Assembly: GCA_030762895.1 (NCBI GenBank)
Contig: CM061065.1
Location: forward strand, 83,523,607 to 83,587,606
Source of the DNA: Sophora flavescens
Lineage: Eukaryota > Streptophyta > Magnoliopsida > Fabales > Fabaceae
DNA length: 64,000 nt
Direction of reading: 5' to 3'
Shown: one piece after another, positions 56,370 to 64,000 of the stretch
Numbering within the stretch: the stretch's first letter is position 1
Layout of the letters: every line of letters starts with the position of its first letter
Notes under the pieces: model-generated
The model's database searches: none
The model's input: the letters and a program-made list of their open reading frames with translations, nothing else
What the model was told of the DNA's origin: nothing
Made by a program: the position numbers and the translations under genes

Positions 56370-56650
56370 GTATTTTCAATTCCTTTACCAGATCTTGATG
56401 GCAAGAACTTCCATCAATGGGTGGTGAAGACGAGAGTTATCTTTAATTTCCATGAGGTACTGGAAATTGTGCAGGAAGGAATCGAAGATGTGGAAGATAG
56501 TACTTCCAAGAAAAGAGATTGTGAGGCTCTCTTCATCCTCTATTAATGTGTGGATTCCACCAATTTTGAGAAGATCTCCACTGCCAAAAATGCTAAAGAA
56601 GCCTATGATATCTTGCACAAAGCCTATGTAAGTGCTGCAAGAATGAGTGA
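56370..56650 (+). pseudogene. Copia gag fragment
   Basis: The frame includes FPIPLPDLDGKNFHQWVVKTR, VLEIVQEGIEDV, ALFILY followed by a stop, then VDSTNFEKISTAKNAKEAYDILHKAY. This is the N-terminal gag pattern of plant copia elements (UBN2/DUF4219 type). It has at least one in-frame stop and loses similarity after about 56650. The element is then interrupted by CACTA family C at 56876. Confidence 0.7.
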
Positions 56651-57126
56651 CAAGATAAAGAATAATAGCAAAGAAAGAAGGCAAGAAGGTAGAGACAGAA
56701 GCAGGATCTGGCAGACCCATTACTGAGAACGAACAAATGAGAAATAAAGCATTAAAAGGAGTTTGGCAAGACCAAACTAGTATACATGCAATATTACTGC
56801 AGAAAGAAAGGGAGTTGGGACTTATCTATGACTTGGATAACAAAGTTCGTTTTGGGCAGAAAGCTAATGACAGAACACTACAAGAAAAAAACCATTTAAC
56901 GATCGAATATATCGGTCGCTAATTTATTGAAATCGGTCACTAACTGGATTATCGACTGAAAATAATTTGTAGCTAAATTAGCGATCGAATTTTAATGTCC
57001 GCCGCTAATTATTGATCGAATAAAACGGTCGCAAGATTAAAAAGGGTGGTCGCTAATGTTGGTCCCAGATGCCACTTTTTGGTACCACTTGCGATCGTTT
57101 TAGCGATCGAACTAATTCGGTTGCTA

Positions 57127-57157
<31 letters not shown>

Positions 57158-57394
57158 GGGTTGCCATTTTATATAATGGTACCACATTTTAGCGACTGAG
57201 ATATTTCTGTTGCTAAATTTTCTTTTTGTTTGTAAATTGGTGTTTTTTAAACAAATTAGAAACCTGCTGCATACTCAAGAAGGTACTGAAAAGTTCAAAT
57301 AATATATATAAAATAAAATAAAGTCCAGCCAAAAATTTAACTACAAACTGTCAAATAAAAAAAAAACTTTAAGTCATCTAGGTGGTGGGGTTGG

Positions 57395-57850
57395 GGGTTA
57401 TAAACACGAGAAGGGGGTTGAATTGTGTTTTTCATATTTTAGAACTAAGTCGAAAACTTTTCGCACACAGAAGTTAAGTTTAGACAATTGATTTCACAAG
57501 ATACAGACAGGTCACCTGTCTGATAAGTTTTTTATAGAAAAACACACAAACATGTAAGATTAAAACTTGTTTGATATTCACACTTAAACCTCTTTAGTTA
57601 GTTGATAAATAAAGATAATCAAAGCAACTAAAGAGATAAGGATAGAGAGATTAAACACAGCTATTTATCATGGTCCACCCTTTAACAACTAAGGTTACGT
57701 TCAGTCTTAGGCAGCACCAAGTTTTCTCCACTATAACTGATCAGGTTACAGACTCCAAGTATTGTTTGCACACCTAGCCTCTCCAGGCTCCAAGACAAGT
57801 ATTCTTTGCTCACCTAGCCTCTTCAGGCTCACTCAAGTTTTTTTGAGAAA
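57395..57850 (-). repeat. Reverse-oriented family C LTR fragment in CACTA family C
   Basis: Read on the minus strand it contains AGGCTAGGTGTGCAAACAAT and other segments of the 14099-14487 / 17380-17778 LTR. It ends with the CAACCCCCTTCTCGTG-like tail. A second piece starts at about 58085 with the same tail (AGGGGGGTTGAATTGTG on the plus strand). Confidence 0.6.
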
Positions 57851-58229
57851 ATATTGTAATAAACACAATTTGCAAGTCTTTCACTAACACTCAGAAGAGT
57901 GAACTAAGATGATGATGAGATACAAAGTCTCAAGTATGCTTCCATGAAGAATATCTCCACCCATGTTCAAGAGTGAAGAAATGAAAATGTTTTGATGATG
58001 ATTACGATGATTGATTATGATGTAATCATTTTGATGTTTTATGGTTGCTTTACTAGGTTTTGATGTAAGTCATAAGTAACTTGAAGTTGACACAGGCAAA
58101 CACAAGAAGGGGGGTTGAATTGTGTTTGTTAATAATTTTTCTAAAACAACCTTTTAAAACTGTTTTTCTCACACAAGAATATTTAAAGCAGATGCACACA
58201 CTGAAAATGAAGTTTTGAAACTTAACAAA

Positions 58230-58580
58230 AGCAATATCAAAACCCCACAGTCAGTATAAACAAAAGCAAATAGCAGCATGGAGGAAGAGGAGGACAGAGA
58301 GGGAGGGTGGCTTACCGGGACTGTCGGAGAAGGGTGGCTTGCGGCCGACGATGGTCGTGTGTGCAAGGTGGTGCATGGTGGTGTGTGTGCGGTGGTGCGC
58401 GGGGCGGAAGAAGGGAAAGGAGGAGGAGGAGGAGGAGGAGGGCGCGATGGTGGGCGACCGAGTGCGATGGTGGCCAGAGCTGAGGAAGGGGGAAGAAAAT
58501 GGAGAAAGGGGGCCGGAGCTCTGATATGGGGGAGATAAGGGAAATGGGGGGAATGGACTGTGAATTCTAATTTAGGGATT
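58230..58580. other. G-rich low-complexity segment in CACTA family C
   Basis: A (GGA)n- and GTGG-rich stretch that gives long spurious ORFs. No gene is supported. Confidence 0.6.
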
Positions 58581-58891
58581 TTAGAATTTTAGCGACCAAA
58601 TTAATTTGGTCGCTAAATCGGTCGTTGATTTTAAAATAATTATAATTAGCAACCGAGCATAATTCGGTCGCTAAATGTGACTGTTAGGCGGTCGCTACCA
58701 CGATCGCTAAGTAGTGAAAAATATTAACAGTCAAATTTTCTTAACTAGCAACGGAAAACTTGACGACCGAACTGTTCGGTCGCTGAATATGATATAAGTG
58801 ACCATTCTTTTCTAAATGAAAATCAATCGCAATTTCGGTCTCTATAGCGATCGATTCAATTTGGTCGCTAAACAACAATTTTCTAGTAGAG

Positions 58892-59626
58892 GAAGATCAT
58901 ATTAGGTTGAGGGTAATAATGGCGAGGTAGAAAAGAATGAGGCAGATGTCAATGCTAGAGAGTATCTCGGTGTCAATCTTCTGCCGCCATCCGAACCCCG
59001 CCAGATCAAAAGTTATGCGTGGTAGCAAGGGTGATCTAACTGTCGCGATGTCTAGCCTTGCTTCCACCGCCACCAGAGCCGCCAAATGTGGACGTGTATA
59101 TGAAGGAGGGCGGGTCGACCAAGATGCTACTACTAGCGCCGTCAGAACCGCCAGACGCAGACCTTTTTCATGTCAATGACGGCCACTGCGAGGGTGATGA
59201 CTAGGGTAGTTTGGTGGAGACGACGATCGATGGTGGGCGAGTGCCACTGTCGGAGCCGCTGAATCGAGAGGCACGCATGGTGGAGGTTGGGCCGTTACAT
59301 ACTCTGCTCAAGTTGCTATTCTTCCTGGTGGTTGAGTTATCTAACACAGTTAGGAGAAAGGAAGGAGCTAGGGTAGGATATATATTGATGAAATTAGGTC
59401 CAACTTTTGACCTAATGGGCCAGGCCCAAGCTATAGGGAAGGAGTAAGAGTCTATCAATACTGGTGTTGGGAGTGCAACAAATATTGGGACCATTAATCA
59501 TAGTTCTTTCAATGATGGGGCACAACCCAAAAGCGAAGCAATTATTGGAGGCATCAAGGCATATTTGAGTCACCAAGAATGGAAGTAACAATCGTTGCTT
59601 TTTTCATTGAGCTTTGAAAAATTGAA
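58892..59626. other. Unassigned region
   Basis: Several ORFs of 60-97 codons occur, but none shows a family motif. The first part could continue the copia internal region interrupted by CACTA family C. Confidence 0.4.
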
Positions 59627-59842
59627 ATGGGACCCCGGAGGACATTTGTGTATGATGAGGACATGGAGCACCAAGAGGCCATTCAAAGCTTAGGAGGACC
59701 AATGACTAGGGCAATGTCAAAGAGGATCCAAGAAAGCTTAGTCCAATTCATGACTAAGACGATTGCAAATGGAGAAAAAAATGTAATTGCACCAAAAACC
59801 ATGCTGGTCATACAAGCCATAGAGGAGGCGCAACTTGCATAA
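59627..59842 (+). pseudogene. C-terminal end of a Ty3-gypsy pol
   Basis: An ORF of 71 codons contains GGPMTRAMSKR, like the GPMTRAR motif at the very C-terminus of many plant gypsy polyproteins, then an acidic or Ala-rich tail and a stop. The rest of this pol is missing. It lies upstream of an LTR and so belongs to another copy than the element to the right. Confidence 0.6.
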
Positions 59843-60819
59843 AAAAAACCAAGTTATTTTATTTTTAATTGAATAAAAGTTCAAGTGTCCAATTGATTTA
59901 TTTGGGACCAAAGCACTAAGTTATTTTTATTTCTTTTGGTGTGTTTAATCCACTTCAAGTGGTTGTGTGGCGCAAGGAGCAGGGGTCCCACGCCTCTCAA
60001 AAGCTCTTTGTGTAGTTTGAATAAATCAATAAACTTGCTGCCAAAGAAAGACAAAGAGAATCAAGGCAAAAAGGAGTTACACAAGTCAAGGTGATAAATG
60101 CTTCAATCAAGGAAAGAAAAAGGGAATTACACAAGACAAGGTGATGAATGCTCCAATAAAGGCGAGAAAAAGGGAATTACACAAGAAAAGGAGATGAATG
60201 CTCCAACAACACAATAAAAGCGCAGCCACCTACTTAATTGCATTTCATGAGTGGTTGTGAAACCTTCCCCCTGATCATGGAGAGCAATCAGAGCAGTAAT
60301 AATTATTTTTAATTTCCTTTAGTTTCTTTTACCCCTAGGAAGGAAAGACTTTGTCTCTTTGTATCAGCAAGAACCTCCCTCATTATATATAGGGGCGCAA
60401 GTTTCAATAAAAGAATAAGAAGGATTTCAGCAAAATATTGAGTTCATACTCTTTGGTTGTGGATTGGACCAGTTTATTGATCTTATCAAGAAATTCTCTT
60501 CTTGTGGTGATCCTCTCATTCATAGGCTTATCCTTGTCTTGGATTAGACTAAGGTGGCGCCCCTACCTCCCAATTATCCACCTTCTTCATTGATTCCTTA
60601 ACAGCTCCTTGAATCCTTTTTTGTTGGTATCATGCATTGGAGTTTTCCCAATCTGCTACCTTAATTCACTACCACTAAAACCACGAAATTCATCTCAATC
60701 TTTAACCATTCTTCTTCCATTTTATATAAAAAAGAGGAAAATACAAAAACAAAAGTCACAACCAAGTTCCATTCTGAAAAATCAAGAAATGGCCTATTTC
60801 TACATTAAGGAGGCCATCA
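59843..60819 (+). mobile_element. Ty3-gypsy LTR and leader region
   Basis: This holds an LTR of the gypsy element whose gag begins at 61148. A TATATATAGGGGC segment at 60385 is the promoter candidate. The start is not fixed. Two PBS-like sites follow: TTGGTATCATGC at 60625 and TTGGTAATCAGAGC at 60821. Either could mark the LTR end. Confidence 0.55.
60054..60210 (+). repeat. Three-copy tandem repeat of about 50-60 bp in the gypsy LTR
   Basis: Units share GTTACACAAG or ATTACACAAG, AAGG-GAT-AATGCT and CCAAT- or CAATCAAGG. Found at about 60071, 60130 and 60174. Confidence 0.65.
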
Positions 60820-60820
60820 T

Positions 60821-60834
60821 TTGGTAATCAGAGC
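60821..60834 (+). promoter_or_regulatory. Candidate gypsy primer-binding site
   Basis: TTGGTAATCAGAGC differs from the tRNA-Met site TGGTATCAGAGC by one inserted base. A second candidate, TTGGTATCATGC, is at 60625. Confidence 0.5.
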
Positions 60835-61147
60835 AAGGTTTCGACTTTGTTCAAAAGAATCCCAGATTTCTCTATTCTTATCTTTGAGTTCTGAACTCTT
60901 AACAAAAAAAAAAAAATGCAAAATACATATATATCTTGAATTCTGGTTGTGTTTCTTCCTTGCTGCAACACTCTGAATTTTATTCCTTTCTTTTGAGTGA
61001 ATTCTTTCTTGTTCTAGTCTCACTAACTTTGTGTCCAATTTTTGTTTCTTACCTTTCCTTTCCAAGATGATTGGGTGAGTGGATTTTTATTTGAATTGGT
61101 TTCTTGTGTTGAACATTTGCTGGTTTCTCTAAAGAACTGACAGAGTT

Positions 61148-62703
61148 ATGGATGCTCAAAATCGTTTGCTATTCGATGCCCTCACGGCAAAAATGAGAGA
61201 ACTTTTGAAAGAGGAAGTAGAGAGTATAAATGAAAGAATTGACCAATTAGAAAACAGACAGAATAATAGTGAAGAGGAGGAACGGAGGAGAAGGAGATGT
61301 GATGAAACTAGAGAAGATAGGTTGGGTGGTATAAAAATAAAAGTACCACAATTTGTTGGGAAAAATGACCGGAAACATATCTGGAATAGGAAACTAAAAT
61401 TGAACAAATTTTTTCCTATTACAATTACACTGAACTTCAAAAGGTGCATGTTGCTTCTATTGAATTTACAGATTACGCCTTGGTGTGATGGGATCAATTG
61501 ACAAAGGATAGGAGAAAGCACAATGAGCCAGCCATTGCCACATGGGAGGAGATGAAGAGGCTCATGAGAAGGAGATTCATCCCATCTTACTACAACAGAG
61601 AGCTGCATAACAAATTACAGCGACTCACACAAGGCAACAAAAGTGTTGATGAGTACTACAAGGAGATGGAGGTGGCGAAGATTAGGGCAAATGTGGAGGA
61701 GGATGATGAAGCAACCATGGCCAGGTTCTTGCATGGCCTAAATCGTGATATAAGTGACATAGTGGAACTACAACACTATGTTCAATTAGACGATTTGGTA
61801 CATTAAGCCACGAGGGTAGAACAACAACTCAAGAGGAAGGGTCAAATAAGGAGAAGCGCTACCACTTCTAATCCTCAAAATTGGAAGAACAATATTAAGA
61901 ACGAAGGTACTTATTCATCCATTGAAGTCGCGGCTGACACAAAAGGTAAAAACACTACAACTAGTCCTTCTTAAGTTGTTTCAACTAACCGGGCTGTTAA
62001 GTGTTTCAAGTGCCAAGGCTTAGGACACATTGCATCTTAATGTCCTACCAAGAGAATTATGATTGTAGAGGAGGTTGAGGAGGAAGATGAAGGGGCTGAA
62101 GAGTGTGACGAGGATTGTGTTGAGGAGGAGGTCCAAATACCTAGAGGAGAGCTACTTATGATAAAAAGGTTGTTGGAAGCCATGGTAAAGGAGGAAGATG
62201 CGACTCAAAGGGAGAACATATTTCACTCAAGGTGCCTTATACAAGGCAAGGTATGTTCCCTGATTATTGATGGTGGGAGTTGCACTAATGTTGCTAGCAC
62301 AAGGTTAGTTTCCAAACTCCAACTAGAAACTAAACCACATCCCAAGCCATATAAGCTTCAATGGCTTGTTAATGATGTTGAGATGGTTGTTGATGAACAA
62401 GTAGAAATATCTTTTTCAATTGGAAAATATGAAGATGTGGCTGTTTGTGATGTATTTCCTATGGAGGCCAGCCATGTTTTGTTGGGAAGACCTTGGCAAT
62501 TTGACAAAAAAGCAAGCCATGAAGGGCATACCAACAAGTACTTTTTTGTTCATCATGGAAAACGAATTGTATTGGCTCCTTTGAGCCCAAGTGAGATGAG
62601 AGATGATCAAAAAAAATTGAGAGAAAAATGTGAAAAAGAAAAAAAAAAAGAAAAAGGAAGAAAAAGAAAAGATCGCCAAAGAAGAAGAGAGAAAAAAGAG
62701 TGA
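61148..62703 (+). pseudogene. Ty3-gypsy gag and protease region
   Basis: The frame starts at an ATG at 61148 with a coiled-coil-like Glu/Arg-rich part (about 20-60). A frameshift near 61370 and a stop near 61490 interrupt the gag core. The core resumes in 61498-61806 (AIATWEEMKRLMRRRFIPSY, LTQGNKSVDEYYKEME), with another stop after about 61970. A zinc knuckle (CFKCQGLGHIAS, then a stop and C) lies near 62010. The next part (62059-62703) includes the aspartic protease-like segment LIIDGGSCTNVAS, LLGRPWQFD, and a very Lys/Glu-rich tail. The pattern fits Reina/CRM-like chromovirus polyproteins. Confidence 0.85.
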
Positions 62704-64000
62704 CAAAAAAAATTGATGAAAAAAAGAAAGAAAATTTGATGGCGACAAGAGGGGAGGTTAAAAAAGCTATTTCCTCCAATCAGCCCCTATATTTGCATTT
62801 TAGCAAAGAGGTGGCCTTGCTGGAAAATTTACCTAACACTCAAGAATTGCCGAATTGCATAAATTTCCTTTTGCAGGAATTTGAGGATTTGTTCCCTAAG
62901 GAGGTACCAAGTGGGCTGCCGCCCTTGAGAGGGATTGAACACCACATTGACCTCATCCCAGGCGCTACTTTGGCTAATAGGCCAGCCTACCGGAGCAACC
63001 CACAACAAACGCAAGAGATACATAAACAACTGGCTGAATTGGTAAGTAAAGGTTGGGTAAGAGAAAGTTTAAGTCCATGTGCCGTCCCTATTATTTTAGT
63101 CCCTAAGAAAGATGGTAGTTGGAGAATGTGCACTGATTGTAGGGCTGTTAATAATATCACTGTTAAGTATAGGCATCCAATACCTAGGTTAGATGACTTG
63201 CTTGATGAACTGTTCGGTGCATGCTTGTTTTCGGAAATTGATTTGAAAAGTGGATACCATCAAATTAGGATAAGGGAAGGGGATGAATGGAAAACTGCTT
63301 TCAAAACAAAATATGGTTTATATGAGTGGCTAGTTATGCCTTTTGGATTAACTAATGCACCTAGCACTTTCATGAGATTAATGAACCATGTTTTGAGGGA
63401 ATTTTTGGGAAAATTTGTTGTTGTATATTTTGATGATATCTTGATATATAGCAAAAACTTAGAGGACCATTGCATTCATCTAAGGGCTATTTTAAAAGTA
63501 CTAAGGAAGGAAAACTTGTATGCAAACATGGAAAAATGTGTGTTTTGCACGGATCAAGTTATTTTTCTAGGTTTTGTCATAAGCTCTCAAGGAGTACACG
63601 TGGATGAAGCAAAGGTGAAAGCAATCCAAGAGTGGCCGGCACCTAAAAACGTGTCTGAGGTAAGAAGTTTCCATGGTTTACCCAGTTTCTATAGGAGGTT
63701 TATTAAGGATTTTAGTACTATTGCTGCACCTCTTAATGAAATTGTTAAAAAGGAAGTTGGTTTTAAATGGGGTGAGAAACAAGAACAAGCTTTTTCTATT
63801 CTTAAAGAAAAGCTCACCCAAGCACCAATTCTAGCATTGCCTAATTTCTCAAAATCTTTTGAAATTGAGTGTGATGCTTCCAATGTTGGAATTGGGGCGG
63901 TTTTGATGCAAGAAGGTCATCCAATTGCTTATTTTAGTGAGAAATTAAAGGGGGCTTCCTTAAATTACTCAACTTATGATAAGGAATTGTATGCCTTGGT
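62703..64000 (+). CDS. Ty3-gypsy pol: reverse transcriptase and RNase H (partial, runs off edge)
   Basis: The frame is open from 62703 (codon phase of ATG 62739) to the window end without a stop. It is shifted relative to the gag ORF, which ends at 62703 after an A-rich run (62640-62730); either a lost frame or a programmed shift joins them. It has EFEDLFPKEVPSGLPPLRGI, then PKKDGSWRMCTDCRAVN, SEIDLKSGYHQIRI, MPFGLTNAPSTFMRLMN and the active-site YFDD (about 63427), then GFVISSQGV and the RNase H start (FEIECDASNVGIGAVLMQEG). Its residues are typical of chromovirus reverse transcriptases. Integrase lies beyond the window. Confidence 0.92.

Larger units (their letters stand above)
56876..58891. 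mobile_element. CACTA family C, non-autonomous, 2.0 kb
   Basis: The left end is CACTACAAGAAAA. The right end is CAATTTTCTAGTAGAG, a mutated form of the inverse terminus. It is flanked by GAA on both sides (56873-56875 and 58892-58894). GCGATCGAA/TTCGGTCGC-type subterminal repeats fill 56900-57200 and 58590-58880. No transposase is present. The middle contains reverse-oriented LTR pieces and a G-rich segment. Confidence 0.8.

Noticed and set aside
56737..56922. A 61-codon ORF just before and into CACTA family C
   Set aside because: It crosses the CACTA terminus, so it is a chance fusion. No motif is recognised.
58278..58538. Gly/Glu-rich ORFs
   Set aside because: A (GGA)n-type low-complexity tract inside CACTA family C.
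62416..62779. Phe/Ser-rich minus-strand ORFs
   Set aside because: Antisense of the Lys/Glu-rich end of the gypsy gag region.

Overview
The window is nuclear DNA of a flowering plant. It is AT-rich, has spliced genes, contains one intact class I TCP transcription-factor gene, and is otherwise a stack of nested plant transposable elements: Ty1-copia Sireviruses, Ty3-gypsy elements, CACTA, PIF/Harbinger, hAT and Mutator-like elements, a TRIM and SINE remnants. A eudicot, and perhaps a legume, fits the element styles; that is inference and not a demonstrated assignment. No bacterial-type operons, CRISPR arrays or rRNA genes are visible.

Layout. 1-1899: 3' part of a CACTA element (family A), joined without a terminal motif to a Ty1-copia Sirevirus-like element (1900-7760 and 12302 to about 13040). 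That copia element has a broken pol, an extra third ORF, three polypurine tracts and a 3' LTR. A gag-only, non-autonomous LTR element (TR-GAG copy 1, 7761-12301) sits inside its LTR just upstream of the TATA box. 13041-17778: remnants of two more Sirevirus-like LTR families, one with a gag relic. 17779-25190: the least TE-dense part. It holds the TCP7/TCP21-like gene (22331-23131, minus strand) among small MITEs and a hAT element. 25191-29090: CACTA family B with a truncated TNP2-type transposase. 30047-30475: a copia-like LTR. 31498-34323: a 2.8-kb solo LTR of Tekay type with a target-site duplication. 35437-35744: a complete 308-bp TRIM. 36807-47276: a PIF/Harbinger element with its Myb/SANT-like ORF1 and DDE transposase ORF2, interrupted by TR-GAG copy 2 (40989-46821, TSD GCAAC). 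48058-55152: a complete CACTA family A element (TSD GGG) with a spliced pseudogene joining plant transposase-24-type and ULP1-type cysteine peptidase regions. 56026-58891: a small copia LTR and gag interrupted by CACTA family C (TSD GAA). 59627-64000: Ty3-gypsy material, running off the right edge with an open reverse transcriptase/RNase H frame.

How it works together. Only the TCP gene is a plausible functional host gene. All other coding regions are TE genes, nearly all carrying stops, frameshifts or deletions. The nesting gives a relative history. TR-GAG copy 2 is young: its LTRs differ at only about a dozen visible places and its TSD is perfect. It landed in an older Harbinger element.

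Most notable signals. (1) The Sirevirus-like element carries arrays of ATCGAT-N6-ATCGAT dyads in the LTR, just upstream of the TATA box, and again upstream of its third ORF. Spacings of 63, 53/52 and about 42 bp fit whole turns of the DNA helix. (2) The TR-GAG LTRs carry paired TCGCCYCGCGA sites exactly 19-20 bp apart. (3) A gag-plus-Cys-rich ORF family replaces pol in the TR-GAG elements. (4) CACTA family A carries a duplicated module with a TATA box and a conserved 31-32 codon micro-ORF.
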